A stretch of 22,567 bases of DNA, taken from a virus. Under the pieces are notes generated by a model. It was not told the DNA's origin. It made no database searches and saw only the letters and a program-made list of their open reading frames with translations. A program made the translations under genes and the position numbers. Where the stretch lies: positions 1-22,567 of the IMG/VR virus record IMGVR_UViG_3300030419_004891; one strand, 5' to 3'. Shown piece by piece: positions 9,471 to 17,749 of the stretch (its first letter is position 1; each line of letters begins with the position of its first letter).

Positions 9471-10475
9471 TTAGAAGGAGCCCGCGAGAACACGTCGGTT
9501 ATCGAGAACACCAAAGCCCAATTCGGCCCAACCGTAATAACCCTGTCGCTGGTGACGATGGAGACCTTCGTCTTCAAAGATCTCAACGTTTTTCTTGACG
9601 GGCATCACGAAGCTATCATTAGCACCCTGATCCAACCCGATCACGAGTTCAACGTCGCTACTAGCAAGAGAACCACCAAGATCACTAATGAAGTACTGTT
9701 GGTATTCTTGCTTGTCACCAAATTCAAAGACATCATGCAAATTCACGCCAAAGATGCGCGTGAGAGCGGGACCATTGTCAGATGCAACATAAATTTCTCG
9801 TCGAGAAACTTCGTCCAACTGATCAACACCCCAGTTACGGATGTCTTCAATCGCTTCAGGCGAGCAGTAAAGATCACTCAAGCGACCCGGAGCAGTATTA
9901 CTATTACCGCCACCATTACGGCGCATGACTGTCTTCATCAAGCTAACCAAGCGCTTAGTAAATTGACCAGCAGCAGCATCAGCATCGTAAACCAAGATAT
10001 TACGATCAACTGCGGCGGCCAAAAGTGTGTGCCAACCATCGTCGTTAATCTTCTTAACGAACGAGGATTCAAGCACTTGCATGGCGCGAGCCACAACGTT
10101 CCAATTAGCTTCACGAGCATACTTGAGCAAGAAATCAATCGAGCTAGTAATGCCGTAAGTGTTAATCATAACGTAGTCGCCTTCGACGTGCCGTTCTGGA
10201 ATTCTTCCATTACCGGGATTCGTATAGGCAACGTGGTCAATCTCAGTACCGGGAGCCAGAAGATCCAATGGAAATTCAGGTGTGGCACCGGGTTCGAGGG
10301 GCATAGCGCCGTAAATAGATGTTACGATATCGCCAAACAAGACACCCTTACGGAGGGGGGTCTCAAGAGCTTTAGCAATCTCACGCTGAGCGGCGATTGC
10401 GACCGCCTTATCAGAGCTACCCGACTGTCGAAGTAATTCGATAAATTCGGGTGAGGGACGTTGTTGAGTACTCAT
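9471..10475 (-). CDS. Major capsid protein (HK97-fold type)
   Basis: This is the shell protein of the phage head. It has 334 residues from ATG at 10475, which has GGAG 8 nt upstream; a GTG at 10481 in the same frame has only a 2-nt spacing and is less likely. Length, composition and place (after protease/scaffold and decoration-like genes, before a strong terminator) fit an HK97-fold capsid protein. Recognisable traits are an N-terminal helical arm (residues 1-45), a central helix-rich segment (VVARAMQVLESSFVKKIN) and a C-terminal stretch near EDEGLHRHQRQGYYGWAELG that resembles the end of such proteins in other phages. No single motif proves it, so the assignment rests on sequence style plus gene order. 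Its strong ribosome site and private terminator fit high expression. Confidence 0.85.
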   Translation of the reverse strand: MSTQQRPSPEFIELLRQSGSSDKAVAIAAQREIAKALETPLRKGVLFGDIVTSIYGAMPLEPGATPEFPLDLLAPGTEIDHVAYTNPGNGRIPERHVEGDYVMINTYGITSSIDFLLKYAREANWNVVARAMQVLESSFVKKINDDGWHTLLAAAVDRNILVYDADAAAGQFTKRLVSLMKTVMRRNGGGNSNTAPGRLSDLYCSPEAIEDIRNWGVDQLDEVSRREIYVASDNGPALTRIFGVNLHDVFEFGDKQEYQQYFISDLGGSLASSDVELVIGLDQGANDSFVMPVKKNVEIFEDEGLHRHQRQGYYGWAELGFGVLDNRRVLAGSF

Positions 10476-10501
10476 ATTCACTTCTCCTTTTTTTTCAGTT
10501 G

Positions 10502-10996
10502 TTATTGAGCGATGTTGGTATTGGGAAGATCGATAAACACCTTAGCGTAACCATCTTCATCAACGTCTGATAGGAATCGTCCGACAACAAGGCTTGCGCC
10601 ATTTGAATCGTCCATTCCACCAATGTTCGATGACGAAAGGTTTCCGCTGTGCGCCAAGTAGGCCACATCGCCCGCGTTGGGATCAGTGCCTTCCAAGTTG
10701 CTGGTAACGACCCAACCCTTAGAAAGAAGTGTAACCTTGCCACCCTTTTGGACTTCATCTTTGTGTTGGTTCAAGTGTTGACGAGTGAGGTCAATATTGA
10801 CCATATCATTCACCAAAAGCCCAACAGGAACCTTCCCAGACGGAAGCGCTGCATAAGTCACAAGAGCCGTACCATCGTCCATCGAAGCACCAGAACCACC
10901 AGTGCTAATAACTGCAACACCACCCCTCGTAGCCGCTTCATTCATAAAGAATGAAATGTCAGTTTGTAACGTACTGCGATCAGATTTAAGAGCCAT
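10502..10996 (-). CDS. Putative head decoration / capsid-stabilising protein (164 aa)
   Basis: ATG at 10996 has AAGGAGAG 6-7 nt upstream. The protein contains many glycines and beta-type stretches (GGVAVISTGGSGASMDDG; KVTLLSKGWVVTSN; VGRFLSDVDEDGYAKVFIDL). It ends 21 bp before the capsid ribosome site region and directly follows the scaffold. In many phages a small decoration protein sits exactly between scaffold/protease and capsid genes, and the ALPSGKVPVGLLVNDMVNID segment resembles such capsid-surface proteins. The function is inferred from order and composition. Confidence 0.65.
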   Translation of the reverse strand: MALKSDRSTLQTDISFFMNEAATRGGVAVISTGGSGASMDDGTALVTYAALPSGKVPVGLLVNDMVNIDLTRQHLNQHKDEVQKGGKVTLLSKGWVVTSNLEGTDPNAGDVAYLAHSGNLSSSNIGGMDDSNGASLVVGRFLSDVDEDGYAKVFIDLPNTNIAQ

Positions 10997-11025
10997 TATA
11001 TCTCTCCTTTTATTATAAAACTAGA

Positions 11026-11712
11026 TTATTCGTCTTCTTGAACTGGAACCGATTGAAGAACTGAACCAAGCCACTCACTAGCTACTGCACGCAAATCATC
11101 CTGAGGATCATCTGTGCCAACAGCTTCTGCGATTGTAACTTCTGTAGATTCTTGTGCATCTTCCAACACTTCCTCACTTGCTTCAGCAGTGTCAACTTCT
11201 TCGTCGACCTCAGCCACAGCAGCAACTTCCGTCGTCGGTTCATCTTTTTCTTCGGCTTGTTGTGAATAACGCTTTTTCATTACAGCAATAATTTGCTCAA
11301 ATGTAGCGTCATCAAGCTCAGAAAACTGTTCCAATGTTGCAACAGCTTCTTCACCTTCAAAACCGATTTCTTCGAGTTGCAGTTTTCGTTGTGCTGCAAT
11401 CTCTTTTTGCCGCATAGCGGCCAACGCTTCTTCCTTAGAAGAAAGATCATCTGCCAATGCTGACAATTTTTCTTCCAATTCTTTCACGCTTTCTGCGCTG
11501 GTAGCTTTTTCGCTACTAAGAGATGCCACGCTCTCAATGAGCTGATCTACTTCATCTTGCTTAGCGGCCAAAGTAGTTTCCAGTTCAGCGATCTTTCCTT
11601 GAAGCTCTTCTTGCTGCCCAGCAGTCAACTGCTCTTGCAGCTCTTTGTTTGCAGCTTTAGCTTCCGCTAATTCTGCTCGCAAATCCGTAATTTGTTTATC
11701 ACTATCGGACAT
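11026..11712 (-). CDS. Nested in-frame scaffold protein (228 aa)
   Basis: Within the protease-scaffold frame, Met262 (ATG at 11712-11710) is preceded by AAAGGAG with a 6-nt spacer, as good a ribosome site as any gene start in the window. Translation from there gives only the coiled-coil scaffold (MSDSDKQITDLRAELAEA...), without the protease. The known parallel is lambda C/Nu3, where scaffold is made from an in-frame start inside the protease gene. The site falls exactly at the domain border, which argues against chance. The scaffold should be needed in many more copies than the protease. Confidence 0.75.
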   Translation of the reverse strand: MSDSDKQITDLRAELAEAKAANKELQEQLTAGQQEELQGKIAELETTLAAKQDEVDQLIESVASLSSEKATSAESVKELEEKLSALADDLSSKEEALAAMRQKEIAAQRKLQLEEIGFEGEEAVATLEQFSELDDATFEQIIAVMKKRYSQQAEEKDEPTTEVAAVAEVDEEVDTAEASEEVLEDAQESTEVTIAEAVGTDDPQDDLRAVASEWLGSVLQSVPVQEDE

Positions 11713-12495
11713 TTTACTCTCCTTTAACGAAGATATAGTTATAGTTTTTGCTTCAGACTCATCAAACGTCTTGTTGCTATCCAGTATTACACTACGAGGA
11801 TTAGCAGGTTGTGAAACCAAGCCTTTACCAGAGAACGATAAGTTTCGTAACAGTCTGCCAACTCTGTAGTTGTCATATGTTCCATTCCCGCCATACGATC
11901 TTAAGTGTTTTGTTAAAAATGCGGAAGCTTCGTTGCGAGGAATAACATTAGTTTGTCCATTCTCATCCAACAAAGCATAATCAAAGTTAGGAAATAAGCA
12001 TTCCATAGAAACAAACCATTTGCCATCTTCGATTTCCGCTATAATTTTATTCATGCGGTCTCGTTGTTCCGCATCACTCCACTCTGTATAGATTACAGAA
12101 GTCGTCAAAATATTAAACTGCTTAGGAAATTCACCATTTGGATTAAGCTCTACCCCATCAAAATCAACCGCAACATTACCAGTAATGTGACCAATAATGT
12201 CTTTTTCATTATGCATGAAATTAAACGGCTTATCCTCAGGTGTATCTTTAGCAGCCCACGTTTCTTTGGGATCAAACACGTCATCATTTTTATTCCAACC
12301 CGTACTAACCAAGATAGACTTTAAATAATAAAGATCCATTTGATCTTGATTTTCGGCAATCAATTTATCAAGAGCGGACGATTTAAATGTGGCAGATGGT
12401 TGATAAGTTTCCGCCACGGAACACCAAGCTAAAGTATTGTTACTAGCTAAAGCTTCTTGTAGACCATCGTCTATTTCTTGTTTATATATTTTCAT
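11026..12495 (-). CDS. Prohead maturation protease fused to scaffold
   Basis: 489 residues. ATG at 12495 lies 6 nt after GGAGG. Residues 1-240 look like a phage prohead serine protease: FMHNEKDIIGHITG gives a candidate catalytic His95, WFVSMEC gives candidate Ser163 (compare the SME-type active-site serine in T4 gp21-like proteases), and SGKGLVSQPANPRSV (about 222-236) is the typical end of the domain. Residues 262-489 are a highly charged coiled coil (about 268-370) followed by an acidic tail, as in scaffolding proteins. The product would cleave scaffold and capsid N-termini during head maturation. An internal ribosome site before Met262 points to a separately made scaffold. The gene sits between portal and decoration-like genes. 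Confidence 0.85.
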   Translation of the reverse strand: MKIYKQEIDDGLQEALASNNTLAWCSVAETYQPSATFKSSALDKLIAENQDQMDLYYLKSILVSTGWNKNDDVFDPKETWAAKDTPEDKPFNFMHNEKDIIGHITGNVAVDFDGVELNPNGEFPKQFNILTTSVIYTEWSDAEQRDRMNKIIAEIEDGKWFVSMECLFPNFDYALLDENGQTNVIPRNEASAFLTKHLRSYGGNGTYDNYRVGRLLRNLSFSGKGLVSQPANPRSVILDSNKTFDESEAKTITISSLKESKMSDSDKQITDLRAELAEAKAANKELQEQLTAGQQEELQGKIAELETTLAAKQDEVDQLIESVASLSSEKATSAESVKELEEKLSALADDLSSKEEALAAMRQKEIAAQRKLQLEEIGFEGEEAVATLEQFSELDDATFEQIIAVMKKRYSQQAEEKDEPTTEVAAVAEVDEEVDTAEASEEVLEDAQESTEVTIAEAVGTDDPQDDLRAVASEWLGSVLQSVPVQEDE

Positions 12496-12511
12496 GGGGT
12501 ACCTCCAGAAT

Positions 12512-12523
12512 CATAATACACAA
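12512..12523 (-). promoter_or_regulatory. TTGTGTATTATG motif upstream of the protease-scaffold gene
   Basis: On the minus strand TTGTGTATTATG lies 16 bp upstream of the ATG at 12495. It differs from the portal motif at one base. If it is a -10 box, the leader would be very short (about 11 nt), beginning at or just inside the ribosome site, which weakens the call. Confidence 0.35.
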
Positions 12524-12542
12524 AAAATTAAATCCACGGTAT

Positions 12543-14642
12543 TTATTGCCCAAATTCAGACAATTCAGCAAAAGCGGATGCGTATATGTATCGTAGTTCG
12601 GAGGTGTTTGGATTGCGATTATTCGCTATAGTAAAAGCATCAATTTTACTATCTGTTAAAGTATTGAAACCTTCAGCAGGCTTAGTACGCTGATCCAATA
12701 ACTGCTTAACGCTATCTGGAGTTATATCCATATAGGGTTGCATGCCAGTTAAAATGCAAAGCTTTAAATGTTCCAATTGATCGATTTGCGCTTTGTTTAA
12801 ACTACGCACATCTTTCTTACCGAAGTGTGATAAGGCAATAGGAGATACAATATCAGAAATTTTAGACTGTGCCTCCATAGCCCATAAGGTTGCACTAGTA
12901 GCGTCTCCACTTCTAGGTAGCACTCGTTTTTGTTTACGTTTCTGTGTATCGCGAGCCAACTTAGGTCGTCCAGCTTCTTGTTCTGGCTTCTTACTCTGTG
13001 AGGGGGACGCTGGTTCTACTGGAGCTACACTCATATCTGCTGAAGGTAACCCCAGTTTATCAAAGTACTCCTCAGTGTCTAAAACGTCTTTAGTAATACC
13101 AATTTTTGCCATATCCTCTTTATGTTGAGGATTATGGTATGGTCCTGCCTTTTTGGGGGCATTGACATCATTGGTCCGTTCACGCTCTTCACGTCGAACA
13201 CGAATCCGTTCGATTCCGGGTAATTCTCTAAATCTTTCCAAAAGTGTCTCCTGCGAAATAATGTCCCTATCTGCCAAATTAATCAGTAACTGCTTTTGAG
13301 CCGCTTCATCAGATAGTACAATTGAATCAAAGTGAATCTCGGCTGGAAATCTAAAACCCATAGCCTTTTGCACAATCTTAATCTCATGACGCCAGAAATT
13401 AGTCAAAATCTCTCGTCCATACTCTAATCGCTCAATCAGCGTTTTAAGCGATACAAAATTATTAGTATACCCCCCACTAGTATTAGCTCCAGTGAGGGTG
13501 GGAGGAATACCAAGACCAGCATAAATACTAGTAAGCACTGGTTGATATTTTTCGGCCCCCAAAAATCTATATACCTGAGACTGACTTTCTGTAAACTTTA
13601 ACTCAGGCCCCCACACCAAGTCCATTGTACCACCACCAACATTACTAGCTAGAATATCTCTAAGCTTATTAATAGCGGCTTTAGTGGGAATAATCTTATG
13701 ATCTAGATCGCCAACCGTCCATAATCGAACGTTAGAGATTGCGCCATCGAGCGCAGCAAGATCAGCAAGCTTCATCTTCTCAAGCATAATAATGTCATCA
13801 AGAATCGCATAAATCATGGGGTTAGCCCATAATAGCCAATCATCCTTTTTATAATGATAAAACCCAACTTCTTCTGGGTCTAGAGGAATAGTGCGATCAC
13901 CATTATCAAGCCTACGCTGTAAATCATTTGGAAGCGTTTTAAAAATAACCTTACTAAGGTTCGAGCTTTTAACTAATGATTCATAAGTATATTTAGATAG
14001 ATTTAACACATACTCAGGTTTACCTACTAACTGTGTACCATAATCTTTAACATCCACAGCTAGAGGGTTTAGAAAATCATACGACCACGGAATTTCACGC
14101 TTTTTAACCTTGAGATCTACGATCTCTAAATCTGCCGCTACGGATTTTCGTAATTCACGCTCCCGTGCCGCATTAAGTTTAGCTGTCTTTCTTTTAACGA
14201 CTACATTACCACATCTATAAAGGTAATTTAAAAATCTTTCAGATCTATCGACACCACCAATTTGCTGAAACCACTTACGGTAAAACTTTTCTATGGTTTT
14301 ATTTGGATGCACCAGCACTAATCCCTGAGAAGCAAAATCCCCCATCAAATCAATTACATTACGTATGATTCCCACTTTATCATACGCCTGCATACACATC
14401 TTGATAATACGCTTCTGTTGATTAGAAACCGATTCACCCGGACGAAAGTTATCATAATCTTGACGAAGAAAGCTCGTTCTTACAGATCTATTGGGCTCAA
14501 CGTCAATATAGCTTGTTCGTCGCCCGTAAGCTACAGCCTTTTGGATGCCATCATAAGCATCAATCGTGTCAGAAGTTTGAGAATATGCTTCTTGCCGTTG
14601 TGAGTCGCTATCCCATGTTCGGTACAGTGATGAGTTGGACAT
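12543..14642 (-). CDS. Portal protein
   Basis: 699 residues. ATG at 14642 has GGAG about 10 nt upstream. The portal is the dodecameric ring at the head vertex through which DNA is packed. Supporting features are a helical N-terminal wing (KVGIIRNVIDLMGDFASQGL, about 90-110), the segment LTSIYAGLGIPPTLTGANTSGG and the following long helix (LKTLIERLEYGREILTNFWR), both characteristic of portals that bind and process through the channel. A C-terminal extension of about 200 residues is basic, proline-rich and low-complexity in part (PVEPASPSQSKKPEQEAGRP), then helical. It lies directly after terminase and before protease/scaffold, the standard order. The extension past residue 500 could serve another head role. 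Confidence 0.88.
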   Translation of the reverse strand: MSNSSLYRTWDSDSQRQEAYSQTSDTIDAYDGIQKAVAYGRRTSYIDVEPNRSVRTSFLRQDYDNFRPGESVSNQQKRIIKMCMQAYDKVGIIRNVIDLMGDFASQGLVLVHPNKTIEKFYRKWFQQIGGVDRSERFLNYLYRCGNVVVKRKTAKLNAARERELRKSVAADLEIVDLKVKKREIPWSYDFLNPLAVDVKDYGTQLVGKPEYVLNLSKYTYESLVKSSNLSKVIFKTLPNDLQRRLDNGDRTIPLDPEEVGFYHYKKDDWLLWANPMIYAILDDIIMLEKMKLADLAALDGAISNVRLWTVGDLDHKIIPTKAAINKLRDILASNVGGGTMDLVWGPELKFTESQSQVYRFLGAEKYQPVLTSIYAGLGIPPTLTGANTSGGYTNNFVSLKTLIERLEYGREILTNFWRHEIKIVQKAMGFRFPAEIHFDSIVLSDEAAQKQLLINLADRDIISQETLLERFRELPGIERIRVRREERERTNDVNAPKKAGPYHNPQHKEDMAKIGITKDVLDTEEYFDKLGLPSADMSVAPVEPASPSQSKKPEQEAGRPKLARDTQKRKQKRVLPRSGDATSATLWAMEAQSKISDIVSPIALSHFGKKDVRSLNKAQIDQLEHLKLCILTGMQPYMDITPDSVKQLLDQRTKPAEGFNTLTDSKIDAFTIANNRNPNTSELRYIYASAFAELSEFGQ

Positions 14643-14688
14643 TTATATTGATCTCCGTCAATAATATTAAGAATAAGATCGTCAATTA

Positions 14689-14700
14689 CATTATACACAA
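14689..14700 (-). promoter_or_regulatory. TTGTGTATAATG motif upstream of the portal gene
   Basis: On the minus strand TTGTGTATAATG lies 46 bp upstream of the portal ATG, just after the terminase stop. It contains a perfect -10 hexamer (TATAAT) but only a poor -35. It resembles motifs before other late genes, so it is a candidate late promoter. Confidence 0.45.
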
Positions 14701-16683
14701 TTAATAAATGTCTTGCACTTTTTCTGCAAACCACGCAGGACCATGGTATAATTTCTCATTCTGAAACTTTATAGACGGGTCCGTTTTGGCAAAACCCCCT
14801 ATGGCACCATATTCAACAACATCTTTTTCAAATGACATACATCTTGCTGACATATTAGCCATAAGCAGTGATGAATAACGATCTTTACGAAGCCTACTCT
14901 TTTTGCCGGCCGCCACTTTAATTTCAGGTGTGTCCCACCGCTCACGCCCCATAGTAGTTTGTGTCATTACGATCATAGATAGTTCGTCTTTTAGTTCTTC
15001 AATTTCCATCACACAGTCTTCAAGCGTATCGTATTTTCTGCCGGCCGCTTTATCTTCTTCTAAAGATAGCCCAATACTAGCACTATCAAAAAATGGAAAC
15101 AAGAGTATTTTATCTTCAAAGTCCTTTCTCATTCCATGATTAGACTCAGCAAGCCAATCAGCGCGCGCAAATTGACACAAGCGTAAGATATGAAGTCCGG
15201 CATAATCATCTGTGTCTTTTTCCTTTTCTTCGATTACAGGCCAAATGGGGGCTTCTCCTTCGGGTATCTTATCTTTATCATGAAGCGCCTCCATTACAGC
15301 AATACCACCACCCTGCGCATCCAATGCAATTTCTAAACATGGAAACACTTTCATAAGGCTTCTAATCTTTTTTGCACAATAAGAATAAAAATCATCTTCA
15401 TCAACAATTCTCGATCTAAGTTTTTCTTTATGTTGTTGACGTGTCGTTGTCCAGCAATGCACGATACGCCTATGGTCAGGATGCACCTCTAAAACTACAA
15501 TACTAAAATTGTCAACTTCAGAAGCGGGATCAACACCAAATATATATCTTTTATCCGATGATCCCTTTAGCTGCGCCTCGAAAGAAATATCTCCAGAGGG
15601 TAATACAATTGGCTCATGAGGAGCAGTTGTACATGCTTCTAACAAACTACGCTTAAAGAAGCCTTGACTATCTGTAGTAAAACAAGCCCCATATTCCATA
15701 TTATAAATGCCTGAATGGATGGTAGCTTTTGCTCTTGCCACTTGACCTTCATCCATAAAACCATCTGGCAGTTTATCAACAGCCATACGAATAACAGAAT
15801 ATTCACGCCAATCAAATTCTGGAGGAACCTCCTCACCAAATAACTCTTGAAGTTTGTGGGGGTCTCCTTGACTTTTCACAATAGAACAATACCTTTTCCA
15901 ATATTCAGCAAAATGATTAAAATCATAATACGCTGTACCAGATAATATGATCTGGTTAGATTTTTGCATCATGCTGTCTTCAGTCTCGGTTTCTAGCGTC
16001 ACCCCTAATTCTTTAGCACGCCTACTTTTAGCTCGCGCCTTTACTTTCTCAATAGGGGATGCGGCCACAGCAGCAAAACCAGCAACAACATTTTCAAAAA
16101 TGTCTCGGGGTATAGATGCAAATTCATCAGCGATAATATCGTTGGCGCGCTGACCTCTAATTTTAGAACCATCACCCAATGGTAAACAGGTAACAGTACT
16201 TTGGTTGACATGCATCACACAACGATCAACATCACGCCGAGGCCCGCTATTGTTGTCACATAAATCTCTTAGGACGGGCGCATTTTTCCAAATGGTGTCC
16301 ATATACTCAAACAGCACTTTAGATTGACGAAAGGCCGCACCAACTACAATAATTTTACGTCGCGGCATAAATAGCGCACGCAATAATGGATATACAGATA
16401 ATAGAAAAGACTTTCCCATACCACGACTGCCAATCAACATGGGAAATTTACGATTCCATATTTCATATAGAATGAGAGACTGAAAAGGAGACAGCTCAAT
16501 ATTTAATATATATTTACAAGCAAAAGAAAAATACTCCGGGCGCATCATTAACCACGCTATGCGCTCCAGTAGTTTATCTTTATCTGCGCCACTAACCACA
16601 AAATCCATAGGATTAAATAGCTCACTATTGTCTACATCAAGACCTAACCATGCATCTTCTAATTTTTGTTGATCATCTATCAT
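14701..16683 (-). CDS. terL: Terminase large subunit (packaging ATPase/nuclease)
   Basis: 660 residues; powers DNA packaging into the prohead and cuts concatemers. The N-terminal ATPase has Walker A GSRGMGKS (residues 85-92), Walker B IIADE (183-187) and a coupling motif SGT (248-250). The C-terminal RNase H-like nuclease has FGVDPASE with Asp385 and IALDAQGGG with Asp455 as metal-ligand candidates. ATG at 16683 follows directly after the TAA of the upstream HExxH gene, and no Shine-Dalgarno sequence is seen (TTATAATGAATACTTAAATG upstream). Translation probably depends on coupling to that gene. Length and domain order are normal for the family. Confidence 0.95.
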   Translation of the reverse strand: MIDDQQKLEDAWLGLDVDNSELFNPMDFVVSGADKDKLLERIAWLMMRPEYFSFACKYILNIELSPFQSLILYEIWNRKFPMLIGSRGMGKSFLLSVYPLLRALFMPRRKIIVVGAAFRQSKVLFEYMDTIWKNAPVLRDLCDNNSGPRRDVDRCVMHVNQSTVTCLPLGDGSKIRGQRANDIIADEFASIPRDIFENVVAGFAAVAASPIEKVKARAKSRRAKELGVTLETETEDSMMQKSNQIILSGTAYYDFNHFAEYWKRYCSIVKSQGDPHKLQELFGEEVPPEFDWREYSVIRMAVDKLPDGFMDEGQVARAKATIHSGIYNMEYGACFTTDSQGFFKRSLLEACTTAPHEPIVLPSGDISFEAQLKGSSDKRYIFGVDPASEVDNFSIVVLEVHPDHRRIVHCWTTTRQQHKEKLRSRIVDEDDFYSYCAKKIRSLMKVFPCLEIALDAQGGGIAVMEALHDKDKIPEGEAPIWPVIEEKEKDTDDYAGLHILRLCQFARADWLAESNHGMRKDFEDKILLFPFFDSASIGLSLEEDKAAGRKYDTLEDCVMEIEELKDELSMIVMTQTTMGRERWDTPEIKVAAGKKSRLRKDRYSSLLMANMSARCMSFEKDVVEYGAIGGFAKTDPSIKFQNEKLYHGPAWFAEKVQDIY

Positions 16684-17010
16684 TTAAGTATTCATTATAA
16701 GAGTTATTATCTTTTCGTTTCTGGGATCATCTAGAAATCCTATAAGCCCCGTCGAAACCCTAGACACCACCTTCTCCTCATCATCATGACTTTGTATATG
16801 TGTTAAATGCCACATGGCGTGTAATATTTCATGCAGTAATGTATCTCGAATAACAGATGGAGCTACACCACAATATATTCTAATTTTCTTTTGGTCATTA
16901 CAGCAGTCTCCATACGCCTCACGTTCCTTAAATAATTTTTCTGACATTTCCTCGACTATGTATTCATGTCCTAGTACGTACACCTTAGTTGGAAGCTTCT
17001 TTCTGGCCAT
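16684..17010 (-). CDS. HExxH putative zinc metallopeptidase-like protein (108 aa)
   Basis: The motif HEILH (residues 60-64 of the chosen start) inside DTLLHEILHAMWHL is a gluzincin-type zinc site. A downstream DDEEKVVSRV stretch offers a glutamate as third ligand. Short phage proteins with this layout are widespread near terminase genes; their substrate is not known to me. The start is ATG at 17010, preceded by GTGGAGACAATA inside the upstream gene. An upstream ATG at 17037 has no ribosome site. It overlaps the ERCC4-nuclease gene by 26 bp and is immediately followed by terL. Peptidase activity is predicted from the motif only. Confidence 0.78.
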   Translation of the reverse strand: MARKKLPTKVYVLGHEYIVEEMSEKLFKEREAYGDCCNDQKKIRIYCGVAPSVIRDTLLHEILHAMWHLTHIQSHDDEEKVVSRVSTGLIGFLDDPRNEKIITLIMNT

Positions 17011-17494
17011 TATTGTCTCCACTATGAAACAATTCATTTAAACGCTTAAAGACACTATTACAAACAATAAAGGCATTATTCTTGTCGCCGCAAAATAGTA
17101 TTTTTGTATCGTACCACAATTGAAATTCAATCAGACATTTAAGTAAATATTTTCCCGTGACCCTCACTTTAGATCGTGCGCGCGTTGGTACCCTAGACCC
17201 CTCGGGATATTTCAAGAGATCACTCATAGTAAACTCACAAATAATAAATGAAAACTCGTAATCCCGCATTCTTTCCATCTCGGCTTGAAATGGCTTTTTC
17301 TTCCTACCTAAATTCATAGCTATTTCTGAAGTACATGCCTTACGCTCAATGCATATTACATCTTCAAAACCTTTTAGAGTATAATCCCCAGTATGTAAGG
17401 TGCCGATCTCCATGCCAGCACACTTATCATACTGAGAAAAACTCCACCCGTTTTGTTCACGGGTATCTTTAATAACTGTATAATTTGGTGACAT
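16985..17494 (-). CDS. ERCC4-type (XPF/Mus81-like) nuclease
   Basis: 169 residues. The N-terminal half carries the ERCC4 nuclease signature: DTREQ (10-14), TGDY (35-38) and IERKA (49-53). Asp10, Glu13, Asp37, Glu50 and Lys52 are the metal and catalytic candidates. The family cleaves branched or flap DNA; in phages such nucleases are linked to resolving DNA before or during packaging and to recombination. In the canonical GDX(n)ERKX3D motif the last Asp is replaced here by Ser-Glu. The ribosome site GAGG lies in the last codons of the preceding gene, which stops 1 nt before this ATG, so translation is likely coupled. Confidence 0.82.
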   Translation of the reverse strand: MSPNYTVIKDTREQNGWSFSQYDKCAGMEIGTLHTGDYTLKGFEDVICIERKACTSEIAMNLGRKKKPFQAEMERMRDYEFSFIICEFTMSDLLKYPEGSRVPTRARSKVRVTGKYLLKCLIEFQLWYDTKILFCGDKNNAFIVCNSVFKRLNELFHSGDNNGQKEASN

Positions 17495-17495
17495 G

Positions 17496-17747
17496 TTACC
17501 TCAATGTTACCGTATGTAAATCAATGTCGTATTCTATGTGACCACGCAAATGAACGTGATCTCCATACAATTTATTAAAAGCCGCAATATTCCAACCATG
17601 AAATACTCGACGCTCACCAGCAGCATGCGCCGCTAATACAGCATCCACATCTGGCTCCATAGGAGGTGGAACTGGATCTGGCATGGGAACAAAGTCGGGT
17701 ACAACTGGATCTACATGATCATGTGGTTCTGGTGTAAAGTCAGGCAT
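17496..17747 (-). CDS. Proline-rich small protein of unknown function (83 aa)
   Basis: Residues 1-32 are rich in proline, aspartate and valine (FTPEPHDHVDPVVPDFVP...). The remainder (AAHAAGERRVFHGWNIAAFN, then HIEYDIDLHTVTLR) looks like a small folded domain. An AAGGGG ribosome site overlaps the end of the HNH gene, and only 2 nt separate the two genes; 1 nt separates it from the ERCC4 nuclease. I do not recognise the family. The tight packing suggests function linked to the operon, but no role can be assigned. Confidence 0.7.
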   Translation of the reverse strand: MPDFTPEPHDHVDPVVPDFVPMPDPVPPPMEPDVDAVLAAHAAGERRVFHGWNIAAFNKLYGDHVHLRGHIEYDIDLHTVTLR

Positions 17748-17749
17748 GA

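Noticed and set aside
9552-10436. Plus-strand frame of 294 codons opposite the capsid gene
   Set aside because: It has no ribosome site, its product is low in recognisable structure, and it lies exactly antisense to a well-supported capsid gene whose codon bias can create such open frames.
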